The position numbers were made by a program, and so were the translations under genes. A stretch of 39,230 bases of DNA from Deltaproteobacteria bacterium. GTDB taxonomy: Bacteria > Desulfobacterota > Desulfobulbia > Desulfobulbales > S012-135. The stretch is taken from positions 1 to 39,230 of the forward strand of contig WFOD01000033.1 in the NCBI GenBank assembly GCA_015488275.1. The letters are read 5' to 3'. The notes beneath the pieces were generated by a model that was not told the DNA's origin, did not search any database, and saw nothing but the letters and a program-made list of their open reading frames with translations. The first letter of the stretch is position 1. Every line of letters begins with the position of its first letter. Shown here in pieces: positions 9,453-17,848 of this stretch.

Positions 9453-11690
9453 ATGCCCTTGCCCGCAAGCCGCCTGCGATCCTCTACGTCTTGCTTTGTC
9501 TGGCTGCTTTGTTCCGTGGGCGTGGCCGTGCTTCTTTGTTCTGCCCCCGCCTTGCCCGCCCCTGGCTACCAGCCGGATCTCTCCTTGTCGCTCACTCCCA
9601 GGTTCGAGGGGGCTCGCTCCAACCAAGCGGGAACTCCCGCCTCCACTGCTCTGTCCCCCAGCGGGCAAGACTCATTTCTCCTTGCGCCCGGCGCATCCGA
9701 CGGTCCCCTGGAGCCGGACAGTGGGTGGTGGGAGCGGATGGAGGCCTTCCGTAGCCAGGTGCGGAGCCTGCTCCGGCGGGAACGGTTCGTGCTCGAACGG
9801 GCCGGCGGCCGGTACGGTCTCCTCGGCGCCCTGTTCGCCTTCGAGTGCGCGAGCCCCAGGCCAGATCTTCGGCGGCGTGAGTCCTTGGCCGCGCAGGAAG
9901 CTTTCCAACTGGCTGACATTGGCCTTGCAATGGAGGCTGGGGTTGAGGACGCTTCCGGCCGGGCGGTGGATGACGGCCTCAGTGCGTGGGCCGGCCTGTC
10001 GTGGGATCTTCTGAACCGCGGCTTGCGGGAGAACCGCAGCCGGGCGGAGAGGTTACGGCTGCGCCGTGCCGTGGATGCGCTCAAGGCTCAGGGGCGCCGG
10101 AACGTGGAGTTGTACGAGTGCCGGGATGACGCCTTGCTCCGGCACTTTCTCCTCTTACGGCGCCAAGAGCTCGACCGGCGGCAGGAGATCCTGCAGCAGT
10201 TCCGGGCGTTCGTCCGCCAGGCCTATTTCACTGGAGAGGAGCTCCTCGATCCTCTCTTGCGGATCGAAGGGGCCCTCTATGCGGTCAAGTCCCGTTTGAC
10301 GGACACCGAACTGCTCGTGGACCGTCTTCCCGTTTTGCCTGGAGCGGGAGAGAGCGAGCCGCCGTTGTTGGCCCTCGACATCGATCAGCTCCAGCGGGCG
10401 GCCGCGGCCCGGAGCCGTGACGCCTTGCTCTCCCGGCTCCAGGAGCGCATCGTCGATCTGGAGTACGATGCGCTCGACGATGTTACCCTCCGGCTGTACG
10501 CCAGGGCCGGGATCGATGCGGACAACGGTGATGAGCACATGGTTGACGACCGGGTGGCCGTCGGGCTCCGCTTTCGCGCGCCTATCACCTGGAGGAACTA
10601 CGATCAGATGCGGCTGGCGGCGAAACGTACCCTTGCCGCCAAGGCCGCGCTGGAGCGGCAGCGCCGGGTCCTTGAGATGACCCGGCGGGTGCACGCCTAT
10701 CGCGAGAAACTCCAGGACGCCTTTCGTCTGCTCCATACCCGGCAAGTGATTGCCGAGCGGCTGCGGCGCTCGCTGTTGCTGCTGGAAGAGAACCGGACGG
10801 GCCGCGCGAACCTGCGCGTGCTTCGCGATATGCTCCAACAGTTGGACGAATACTATGACAACCGCGCCGAGACCCTGGCGGTGAAGGAGGCCCTATACCG
10901 GCGGTTGCTCTTGCTCTTCACTGATCTTGGGATCACACCGGAACCCCGTTTCTTCCGCGCCGCCAACAGTGGCCTCCCCTACGCCCGCGCCCGCCTGGGC
11001 CATCGGGGCGTCTATCTCTGGAGTTCAGCGATCAACAAGTTGGAGCCGGAGGATATCGTCTGGTTCTGCGTCACCAAGAGTATTGATCGCGTTTTTGTCT
11101 CCCTGGGCCGCCGGACGGATGACGAGCGGCTGGCGGCGCTGCTCAAGCGTTGCCGGGAGCAAGGGATCCAGGTGGTGCCGATGGCCAGCAATACCGCCTG
11201 GATCGAGCCGGCTTCCAGACCCGCCATCCAACGTTTTTTCGACCGGTTGCCGCCGGAGACCAAGCTTGTGCACCTGGATATCGAGCCGCAGACCAGGCCC
11301 GATTTCCGGCAACGGCGGCAGGAGTATCACCGGCGCTACGTGGCGATGCTCGCCTGGATCGCCGAACATAAACCTGCGGGCGTCGCTGTGGATATCGCCG
11401 CGCCGGTTTGGTGGAGCGCTGAAGAGGTGGCGGCCGTGGCGCCGTATGCCGATTCCTTGACGGTGATGGCCTATGGCACGAGGGACGCCGAACGGCTGCG
11501 GCAGCGCCTCGCGTCCTTTGCCGCCGTGGAGCCCCGGCGGATAGCCGTGGCCCTTCGGCCTACCGACTTTCAAGACGAAGCCGAGCTCGAAAGATTCGTT
11601 GACCGGTTGGTGGCCATTAGCCCGTACCGCCGCTTCCTCTTTCATGATTTCGCTCGCTATCTCTCGCTCATTGGAGCCTCCATGCCATGA
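9453..11690 (+). CDS. TolC-like outer-membrane channel fused to a GH18-like TIM barrel
   Basis: A protein of 745 residues from the ATG at 9453; a GTG at 9399 also opens the frame, but a normal signal peptide starts at 9453 (core CFVWLLCSVGVAVLLC). The first 480 or so residues are mostly helical coiled coil. Two strand-then-helix units recall outer-membrane efflux proteins: GLSWDLLNRGLRENRSRAER and GLRFRAPITWRNYDQMRLAA. The C-terminal 230 residues look like a TIM barrel: GVYLWSS, VFVSLG, IQVVPM, VHLDIEP, GVAVDIA, SLTVMAYGT. LDIE and VMAYG resemble the active-site strand and the MxY strand of GH18 enzymes. A likely role is outer-membrane export of a polysaccharide with on-site trimming. It overlaps the next gene (ATGA). 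Channel assignment is moderate, hydrolase assignment weaker. Confidence 0.7.
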   Translation: MPLPASRLRSSTSCFVWLLCSVGVAVLLCSAPALPAPGYQPDLSLSLTPRFEGARSNQAGTPASTALSPSGQDSFLLAPGASDGPLEPDSGWWERMEAFRSQVRSLLRRERFVLERAGGRYGLLGALFAFECASPRPDLRRRESLAAQEAFQLADIGLAMEAGVEDASGRAVDDGLSAWAGLSWDLLNRGLRENRSRAERLRLRRAVDALKAQGRRNVELYECRDDALLRHFLLLRRQELDRRQEILQQFRAFVRQAYFTGEELLDPLLRIEGALYAVKSRLTDTELLVDRLPVLPGAGESEPPLLALDIDQLQRAAAARSRDALLSRLQERIVDLEYDALDDVTLRLYARAGIDADNGDEHMVDDRVAVGLRFRAPITWRNYDQMRLAAKRTLAAKAALERQRRVLEMTRRVHAYREKLQDAFRLLHTRQVIAERLRRSLLLLEENRTGRANLRVLRDMLQQLDEYYDNRAETLAVKEALYRRLLLLFTDLGITPEPRFFRAANSGLPYARARLGHRGVYLWSSAINKLEPEDIVWFCVTKSIDRVFVSLGRRTDDERLAALLKRCREQGIQVVPMASNTAWIEPASRPAIQRFFDRLPPETKLVHLDIEPQTRPDFRQRRQEYHRRYVAMLAWIAEHKPAGVAVDIAAPVWWSAEEVAAVAPYADSLTVMAYGTRDAERLRQRLASFAAVEPRRIAVALRPTDFQDEAELERFVDRLVAISPYRRFLFHDFARYLSLIGASMP

Positions 11691-12934
11691 AGATCCACAA
11701 TCGCCACAGCCACTTCACCACCGTGCCCGAGGCGCCGACGCCAAAACGGCGGCGGTTTTCGGTCTCCCGCGCCCTTTATCTTCTATTTCTCACCAGTATC
11801 CTGTTGTATCTCTTGTTTCTTGCGGGCAGGGCGGCCCTTTTCCTTTCTGCCCGTGGCTATGTGATGGTGGAGGGAGACCGGCTGCTTCAGGCCGAGGTCG
11901 CCGGCCGGGTCATCGAAATCGCGGCCCAACGGGATGACATGGTGCGCAAGGGGCAAGTGCTCGTCCGGTTACGGCCTGCGGCCGGCGGAAGAGCCGATCT
12001 CACGCCTTCCACCTCCTTGTTGCGCGAGCGTCTCCGAGCCCGGCGAGAGCTTGAGCTGGCCAAGAGCGAGCTTGCGAGCGTCCGGCGGGAGCTGCGGGCC
12101 TCTCAAGGGCTCTCCGTAGACCGCCTGCTTGCCGGCAAGAGTGTTGCGGTGCTGCCCGATGCGCTCGAACGCGCCCGCCTTGATTATTTGCAGCGGCAGG
12201 CGCGGTTGGCGGCCGCCGAGGAGGCATTGCGCCAGTGGGAGGATGCTGCGTCGGCGGCTGGGGCGAAAGCGCGGCGCCGCCGGGTGTACGAACTCGAAGC
12301 CTTGCCTGTGACGGCGCGTTCGGCCCCGGCCAGCGGTACGTGGCAACGCTTGACGGTCGAGGTTGAAGCCAATCGCAACCTTCTTGCCGTCCAGCGCCAG
12401 CGGATCGTCCGGCTCCTTGACGAGCATCGTCGTCGGCTGGCGGGCGAGGTGCAACGTCTCAAGGCCGAGCTCGCGGCCAGGTCCACTTATCTCCGTGGGG
12501 TGCAAGAGATCGTCACAGGAGGTGAGAGCGCCGGAGGCCAAGGTGGCCGTATCTTGCTGATAACAGCGCCGACTGACGGGAGGTTGGAGGAAGTTTTTGT
12601 CACGCCGGATATGGTGATCGAGCGTGGCCGTTCGCTCGTCCTTCTGCGGCCCGCCAACACACGGGTGCGGATCGACGCCTTTTTCAAACTCTCAGCCCTG
12701 GATAGGTTGGAGGAGGGGAAGAGGGCTTGGATTCGCTTTCCGGATGGAAGCAGGGGCAAAGGCGTGGTGCAGCGGGTCCTGTCCACGGCCCGCACCGTGC
12801 CTCGTCCCGAGTACAAGGATTATATGCCGCTTTGGGTGCGGAGCGACGTGGTGATCGTGCCTGAGAACGCGGCCGAGGCGGCCCACTGGCGGCGCTACGA
12901 ACAGATGGATGTCAAGGTGAGGATACGACGGTGA
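11687..12934 (+). CDS. HlyD-like periplasmic adaptor (membrane fusion protein)
   Basis: A 415-residue protein with one N-terminal membrane helix (about residues 25-48, YLLFLTSILLYLLFLAGRAALF). A lipoyl-like half follows (GYVMVEGDRLLQAEVAGRVIEI, DDMVRKGQVLVRL), then long Arg/Leu/Glu-rich coiled-coil helices (about 100-280). The second lipoyl half is ITAPTDGRLEEVFVTPDMVIERGRSLVLL, followed by a beta-barrel segment (RIDAFFKLSALDRLEEGKRAWIRFPDG). This is the HlyD/EmrA/Alg44-type adaptor plan that bridges an inner-membrane machine to an outer-membrane channel. Start and stop overlap both neighbours (ATGA upstream, GTGA downstream). The partner here is a GT2 synthase, not an ABC or MFS pump. Confidence 0.85.
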   Translation: MKIHNRHSHFTTVPEAPTPKRRRFSVSRALYLLFLTSILLYLLFLAGRAALFLSARGYVMVEGDRLLQAEVAGRVIEIAAQRDDMVRKGQVLVRLRPAAGGRADLTPSTSLLRERLRARRELELAKSELASVRRELRASQGLSVDRLLAGKSVAVLPDALERARLDYLQRQARLAAAEEALRQWEDAASAAGAKARRRRVYELEALPVTARSAPASGTWQRLTVEVEANRNLLAVQRQRIVRLLDEHRRRLAGEVQRLKAELAARSTYLRGVQEIVTGGESAGGQGGRILLITAPTDGRLEEVFVTPDMVIERGRSLVLLRPANTRVRIDAFFKLSALDRLEEGKRAWIRFPDGSRGKGVVQRVLSTARTVPRPEYKDYMPLWVRSDVVIVPENAAEAAHWRRYEQMDVKVRIRR

Positions 12935-14331
12935 AGTCTTGGGTGGTGGTGACAGAAAACGGCGATCATGGAGTCGCTGCCCACTTCGGCGGGCAGGCCC
13001 TGGCCCTTGCCCAGCTCGATATGTTGGAGCCTGCCCCCGGCCTGGTGATCGTAGCGCTCGGGCTCGACGAGCAGGGGGTGCTCGCCCTGTGCCGCGGCAT
13101 TCGCATGCGGCCGGAGCCACGCTGCTATCTTGCCCCCATCGTGGCCGTTGACCGCTATCTCCCGCAGCGGCCCGAGCTGGCCTCCACGGTGGACCTCCTC
13201 CTGGAATCTCCGCTCTCTTCTGCTGCCACCCAGACCGAGATCGAACGGGTCGCGGACCCTATCCTCCACGCGATCGACGGGCTTCCAGAGGTTGGTCGCG
13301 ACGCCAATGTCGGGGCCAAGGTTCTCCGTTATCTTTGGAGCCGCAACCTGGAACTCGTGCCGCAGCCAAGCAGCGGGAACGTGCGGGGCTACGTCTATCC
13401 GCCGGTGGAGCCGTTTTTCGACCGGAGCGACGAGTCGGCCTTTCAGGTGCTCGATTTCCTGGAGGCCGAGCACCTGGTGCGTGGCGAGTTCGTCGATCAC
13501 GTGCACCTGTGCCATTTTTGCGGCAGCGCCTTTCTCAACTTTGTGGAAACCTGTCCGCAGTGCGAGGGGAAGGATCTGGAACGTGACGATCTCGTCCATC
13601 ATTTCCCCTGCGGTTATATGGGCAATAGCCGAGAGTTCGGCGGAGACGGCCGCGATAAGATCTGCCCCAAGTGCGGCGAGCGGCTTCGGGGACTCGGTAC
13701 GGATTACGACAAGCCCTCCCTCGTCTATTCCTGCCGCTCCTGCCGGCACGTGTTCCAGGAGCCGGAGATCGCCACCCTTTGCTACAACTGCCGTCGGCCC
13801 GGCCGCCCCGAGGACCTGGTCGAGCGGGACGTGAAACGCTACGCGCTTACCGCCCTGGGAGAGCACAGCGCGGTCCACGGTCTCGACGCTCTCTTTCACC
13901 GTCTCTTGGATGAACGCCTCCACTTGGTGGACATGGAGACCTTCAAGCTCTTTCTCCAGGTGGAAGCGGCGCGTATCCGCCGCTACAAGATCTCGACTTC
14001 GACCGTCGCCCTGTTGGAACTCCCTGGCCTGCAGCATCTGTACGCCCGGTTCGGCAGCCGCGCCCGGGAGGTTTTTGGAGAGTTCGCCTCCATTCTCAAA
14101 GGGGTGCTGCGCATGACCGACATTGTCGCCTCGCTCAGCGATACGGCCTTTTTGATCCTGCTGGTCGAGACGCCGAGTGAAGGGGCCGAGGTGGCCATGC
14201 GGCGGCTTCGGGAAGAGGCCGGGCGAGTCTTTGCCGACGAGGCCGAGGTGGCCGCCACCCTGCGGACCAAAATCGTGCCGGTGGATCCTGAAGCGGACCC
14301 TGAATCCTGCATTGAGGCCCTTCTCGCCTGA
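12931..14331 (+). CDS. TackOD1 zinc-ribbon protein with degenerate GGDEF domain
   Basis: A protein of 466 residues starting at GTG 12931, which overlaps the previous stop. The N-terminal 100 residues resemble an atypical receiver fold (WVVVTENGDHG, LVIVALGLDEQG). The middle has five CxxC pairs (CHFC, CPQC, CPKC, CRSC, CYNC) with HHFPCG and LRGLGTDYD, the pattern I know as TackOD1, a predicted signalling output domain. The last 150 residues follow the GGDEF fold, but the signature loop reads SLSDTAFLILL, so cyclase activity is not expected. It is probably a cytoplasmic regulator of the synthase next door, perhaps a c-di-GMP-independent or inhibitory-site sensor. The domain name rests on pattern memory; function is inferred. 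Confidence 0.75.
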   Translation: MKSWVVVTENGDHGVAAHFGGQALALAQLDMLEPAPGLVIVALGLDEQGVLALCRGIRMRPEPRCYLAPIVAVDRYLPQRPELASTVDLLLESPLSSAATQTEIERVADPILHAIDGLPEVGRDANVGAKVLRYLWSRNLELVPQPSSGNVRGYVYPPVEPFFDRSDESAFQVLDFLEAEHLVRGEFVDHVHLCHFCGSAFLNFVETCPQCEGKDLERDDLVHHFPCGYMGNSREFGGDGRDKICPKCGERLRGLGTDYDKPSLVYSCRSCRHVFQEPEIATLCYNCRRPGRPEDLVERDVKRYALTALGEHSAVHGLDALFHRLLDERLHLVDMETFKLFLQVEAARIRRYKISTSTVALLELPGLQHLYARFGSRAREVFGEFASILKGVLRMTDIVASLSDTAFLILLVETPSEGAEVAMRRLREEAGRVFADEAEVAATLRTKIVPVDPEADPESCIEALLA

Positions 14332-14339
14332 GGAGTGTC

Positions 14340-15671
14340 ATGGAGCTGCTCCACGAGCTGTTCGCCGAGGTCGTGTTTTTCTTCCAAGAGCGCTCCTGGC
14401 AGCAGCTTGTTGTTTTTTTTTGGTATTTCATCATTTTCGACTTCACGCGCTACGTGCTCATGGATATCGTCTTCGTGCCGTGGTACCTCTGGCGGCGGCG
14501 CAGACAGCGGCCGCTCAGGGCGTTGGCCCGGCGCCGGTTGTTTCGCGATCGCCCGCTCGTCTCTGTCCTGGTGCCGGGCAAAAACGAAGGACGCCATTTG
14601 CCGCTCCTGGCCGAATCCCTTCAGACCCAGACCTATCCCCACATTGAACTTATCGTGGTGGACGACGGATCGGATGACGACACGCCCGAGATCTGCCGCC
14701 GGCTCCAAAGGGAAGGCTTGATCGATAAGTTCTTCCGGAACTCGCAGCGGGGCGGGAAAGCGTCCGCCGCCAACCTTGGCCTGCGGTACGCCCAGGGAAA
14801 GTATATTGTCCATCTCGACGCCGACTCTCATCTGCGGCCCGACTCCATCGAGCAAATTCTCATCCCTTTTTTTCTTGATGAGCGCACCGGCGCAGTTGGG
14901 GGCGACATTCGGGTCGCCAACGTGATGGACTCCCTGGCGACCACCCTTCAGGCCATCGACTACGTCAAGTCGATTTCCACCGGTCGGGTGATCTACTCCA
15001 TGCTTGGCATCCTGCGGATCGTCTCCGGCGCCTATGGCGCCTTCAGGACCGATATCCTACGCCGGATCGGGGGATGGGACGTGGGGCCGGGACTGGATGG
15101 CGACATTACCTTGCGGATCCGTAAACTCGGCTTTCGGATCGTGCACGAGGCAGAGGCCGTTTGCTATACTAACGTACCGGATTCATTTAAAAAACTTGCA
15201 CGGCAACGGTACCGTTGGGACCGTTCACTGGTCCGGTTTAGGATCCGGAAACACAGAGATCTCTTTGATTGGAGTAATGCGCATTTTGATATGCTTAATT
15301 TTTTAACGGTTGTTGATAATGTTTTTTTTAATTTTGTTCTTAATATAAAATGGTGGGTATATGTCGTACAGATATTATTTTTTTATCATGAATTTGTTCG
15401 TGTTGTTCTTCCTGTTAACTACATGATATATTTCTTGGCGAATGTCGTCGAGTTCAGCTTGGCGATGATTTTGTTTGGTAACACTTTACGCCGCTCGGAC
15501 AAGCTTCTGTTTCTTTATCTTCCTCTCGTTCCGCTCTATGTTGGGGTCTACCTTCGTTTTGTGCGCACCTTCGCTCATCTTATGGAGCTTTTTTTTCGGG
15601 CTTCCTATTACGATCCCTGGAATCCCTGGAAGGTCTCCAGGGTGAGAAAAGTGGAAGATGAGCTACGGTGA
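14340..15671 (+). CDS. Processive family 2 glycosyltransferase (BcsA/hyaluronan-synthase-like)
   Basis: A 443-residue integral membrane glycosyltransferase. An N-terminal helix (VVFFWYFIIFDFTRYVLMDIVF) is followed by a GT-A domain: SVLVPGKNE, ELIVVDDGSDD (about residue 106), HLDADSHL (about 158), LDGDITLRIRKLG as the TED-type motif, and RQRYRW, the Q-x-x-RW signature of processive synthases (about 290). Three or four C-terminal helices form the translocation channel. No PilZ domain is present, so any c-di-GMP control would have to act through another protein. AGGAG at 14331 precedes the ATG. The stretch 15171-15440, encoding the channel helices, is sharply AT-rich compared with the rest. The polymer is unknown. 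Confidence 0.9.
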   Translation: MELLHELFAEVVFFFQERSWQQLVVFFWYFIIFDFTRYVLMDIVFVPWYLWRRRRQRPLRALARRRLFRDRPLVSVLVPGKNEGRHLPLLAESLQTQTYPHIELIVVDDGSDDDTPEICRRLQREGLIDKFFRNSQRGGKASAANLGLRYAQGKYIVHLDADSHLRPDSIEQILIPFFLDERTGAVGGDIRVANVMDSLATTLQAIDYVKSISTGRVIYSMLGILRIVSGAYGAFRTDILRRIGGWDVGPGLDGDITLRIRKLGFRIVHEAEAVCYTNVPDSFKKLARQRYRWDRSLVRFRIRKHRDLFDWSNAHFDMLNFLTVVDNVFFNFVLNIKWWVYVVQILFFYHEFVRVVLPVNYMIYFLANVVEFSLAMILFGNTLRRSDKLLFLYLPLVPLYVGVYLRFVRTFAHLMELFFRASYYDPWNPWKVSRVRKVEDELR

Positions 15672-17147
15672 ATGCCTGTCGTTCCGTTGGGCTCCGGTCT
15701 CCGTGGCCGTGGGCGGCGGCGGTTGCAACGCCTGAAAGGTGTATCGGGCCGTGGCCTTGTGGGCGGCGGTGAGGGCCGCCTGCGACCAGGGGTGGAGAGA
15801 GTCGTCCGTCTCACCCCAGAAGATACGGACCAACTCGTCGGCGCGCAACCGGTCGCCCGTGGTGGCCGGGACAAAGGCCTCCTCCTCCCCTTCGTCGGTC
15901 CGGCGCAAGAGGCCGGCGGCGTGCAGCCGCTCGACCACGGAACGCACCTCTTGGCTGTTGACGCCCAGCCGCTCCTCAAGGAGGGATTGGGTGACGGTGC
16001 GGCGGTCGGCGAAGGCGGCGAGCGCCTCTGTCATCACCTGGATGGCGGTGTCGAGGATACGGACAGGGGAGAGGTGCGGCGCCGTAAGCCGGTAGTGATA
16101 GGTGCGCCAGGTCTGGCAGGCAAAGGCCACCTCGGCGCCGGCCAAAAACACCAGCCAGCCAGAATAAATCCAGAGCAGGAAGAGGGGCAGGCTGGCGAAG
16201 GAGCCGTAGATCGCGTTGTAACGGGCCACGCCGATCTGCAGCGAGACGTAGAGCCCCTGGAGGAGCAGCCAGCCGCCCCCGCCCGCCAGGCCGCCGATGA
16301 CGGCGGGAAAGAGGCGCACGCGAGTGTTGGGCAGGAAGCGGTACATGATGGTGAAGGTGCCGGCTACCAGCAAGAGCGGCAGGAGGGTGAGCAGCAGGTG
16401 TTGGAGCCAGGCCAGGGGCAGGATCTGTTGCAGGCGGCCGAGAAGGACCGGGGTCTTGAGGGTGGTTTCCGTGGCCAGGGCCAGGTTGACGGCCAGGGGC
16501 AGGAGCACGGTGAGGGCCAGGTAGTCGATGACCTTGCGGCCCAGGGGCCGGGTGCTGGCCGACTGCCAGATGGCGTTCATCGCCCGTTCGATATTGCCGA
16601 GCAGGGAAAGGACGGTGAAGAGCAGACCGGCGATGCCAAAGGCGCCAAGGGTGGCGAAGTTGGTGCGGTCCACGTAGTCGAAGACCGTGTCTGCCGCTTG
16701 CCGGAGGTGATCGGTGAGCGAGGCGCCGTTCTCGCGGGCGGCCGGTTGCTGTTGGTCTGCGCCCGGAGCGGCCCCGCCCGCAGAGGCGGGCGGCGGCAGG
16801 GCGACGGTATCGGGCGCGGGCAGGGCCCGGCCGGTTTCCTCCATCTGTTCGATGAAGCGGTAGGCGGCCTGCCGCATCTGATCCCCGGCGCCGAGTCCTT
16901 TGAGCACCGCGGTGCCGAGCGCCAGGGTGGGGACAAGGGAGAGGACCGCGGTGAAGGTGAGGGCGCTGGCCCGCAGAGTCAGGCGATCGCGCCTGCTCTC
17001 CCGGATGGTGATGAGCCAAATCCGGCACAGGGCATGGGCTAGCCGGCGCCAGCCCTGTTCGTTGTCGGCGAGTGGCCGCCAGAGCCAGGCGATGAATCGG
17101 GTGCGGCGGTCAGCAATGGTGCGCTGCCAGTGGGTCAGGGAAAGCAT
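15663..17147 (-). CDS. YihY/BrkB-family inner-membrane protein with C-terminal winged-helix-like extension
   Basis: A protein of 494 residues from the ATG at 17147. An ATG at 17231 would add 28 residues but has no ribosome site and overlaps the divergent gene. The UPF0761/YihY core is visible: RASALTFTAVLSLVPTLALG, FGIAGLLFTVLSLLGNIERAMNAIWQ, RPLGRKVIDYLALTVLLPLAV, PNTRVRLFPAVIGGLAGGGGWLL, YGSFASLPLFLLWIYSGWLVFLAGAEVAF. That gives about six membrane helices. The C-terminal 130 residues carry a helix-turn-helix-like stretch (SLLEERLGVNSQEVRSVVERLHAAGLLRRTDEG), as in the longer members of the family. The biochemical role is unknown. Its end overlaps the glycosyltransferase gene by 9 bp, tail to tail. 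Confidence 0.85.
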   Translation of the reverse strand: MLSLTHWQRTIADRRTRFIAWLWRPLADNEQGWRRLAHALCRIWLITIRESRRDRLTLRASALTFTAVLSLVPTLALGTAVLKGLGAGDQMRQAAYRFIEQMEETGRALPAPDTVALPPPASAGGAAPGADQQQPAARENGASLTDHLRQAADTVFDYVDRTNFATLGAFGIAGLLFTVLSLLGNIERAMNAIWQSASTRPLGRKVIDYLALTVLLPLAVNLALATETTLKTPVLLGRLQQILPLAWLQHLLLTLLPLLLVAGTFTIMYRFLPNTRVRLFPAVIGGLAGGGGWLLLQGLYVSLQIGVARYNAIYGSFASLPLFLLWIYSGWLVFLAGAEVAFACQTWRTYHYRLTAPHLSPVRILDTAIQVMTEALAAFADRRTVTQSLLEERLGVNSQEVRSVVERLHAAGLLRRTDEGEEEAFVPATTGDRLRADELVRIFWGETDDSLHPWSQAALTAAHKATARYTFQALQPPPPTATETGAQRNDRHSP

Positions 17148-17229
17148 AGCCTTGTGCCAAAGCGAAAAGATTTGCAGTAAGGGGGCGATGCCTTGCAAAT
17201 CCTGGGCATGGAGGTAGAATGCCGGCTCC

Positions 17230-17760
17230 ATGCCCGACGAACCGCCCGATACCGCCGCCTTGCGCGAGGCGATCTGCGCCCAGGCCGAGACCCTTACCGT
17301 CTCCGCCCGGGAGATCGTCCGCCATTTTCAGGTACTCAGAAGCGCTCGCGCCCCGCGGTTGATGATGGACGCGCCCGGCCTGTTCTATCCCGATCTCGAT
17401 CTGTACGTGATCTCCAAGGCCGGTGCCCACCGGGGCCATGCGGTGTTGTATACCATGATCGCTCCCCTCTTGCCCACGGGGCGGTTTCCGGCCTACGGGT
17501 TTGTCCTCTATCCAGAGAGCTATGTCCGTTCCTGCCTCGATCGCCTGTTGCGCAAGACCGTGCGGCCGGTCTGCGCGGAGATGCGCGTCTCTTTGGAAAA
17601 CGTGTTCAACAAAAAATACCATCCTGGGGAATCTCTAACCGATGGACCGGTGCTCCGGTCCCTGATCGCCCTCTTACGCGCGGATCTCGGTCTTAGCAGC
17701 CCGTTGAAAAATGGGCTGTGTGCGGCACAGGGACGTGCCGCCGAATTCCGCCGGCTCTGA
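17230..17760 (+). CDS. Unrecognised protein whose C-terminus is encoded by a mobile element
   Basis: A frame of 176 codons that I do not recognise. About 155 residues appear native. There is no signal peptide or membrane helix; the content is mixed alpha/beta with PRLMMDAPGLFYPDLDLYVISKAG, FPAYGFVLYPESYVRSCLDRLLRK and a final helix GPVLRSLIALLRADLGL. The last 21 residues (SSPLKNGLCAAQGRAAEFRRL) and the TGA come from the 152-bp element at 17697, so the element ended or changed the original C-terminus. GGAGG at 17210-17214 is 15 bp from this ATG, further than ideal; it is better spaced from the ATG at 17219, which opens only about 38 codons. I favour the 17230 start on coding length alone. Confidence 0.55.
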   Translation: MPDEPPDTAALREAICAQAETLTVSAREIVRHFQVLRSARAPRLMMDAPGLFYPDLDLYVISKAGAHRGHAVLYTMIAPLLPTGRFPAYGFVLYPESYVRSCLDRLLRKTVRPVCAEMRVSLENVFNKKYHPGESLTDGPVLRSLIALLRADLGLSSPLKNGLCAAQGRAAEFRRL

Positions 17761-17848
17761 AAGAGCCAAGGAATTCGTGAGGTTGGCCGGAACTCGGTTT
17801 TGGCCAACCGTGGTAGAAAAAGTCAGGGATGACTTTTTCGACGGGCTG
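17697..17848 (+). mobile_element. 152-bp non-autonomous hairpin element, complete copy, TTAG duplication
   Basis: The element runs CAGCCCG...CGGGCTG and is flanked by TTAG at 17693-17696 and 17849-17852. The ends form terminal inverted repeats of about 15 bp (CAGCCCGTTGAAAAA against CAGCCCGTCGAAAAA). It is almost entirely five successive hairpins: 17697-17718, 17722-17741 (GCGGCAC/GTGCCGC), 17742-17777 (CGAATTCC/GGAATTCG with an inner GGCTCT/AGAGCC), 17781-17809 (GGTTGGCC/GGCCAACC) and 17813-17842. It has no coding capacity, so it must be moved in trans. The right-hand TTAG contains the TAA stop of the GT41 gene. Confidence 0.85.

Noticed and set aside
12931-14331. Active diguanylate cyclase
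   Set aside because: The GGDEF signature and inhibitory-site residues are absent (LSDTA in their place).
15672-17042. Long plus-strand open frame opposite the YihY-like gene
   Set aside because: Gly/Gln/Arg-rich shadow; the minus strand has clear family motifs and membrane helices.
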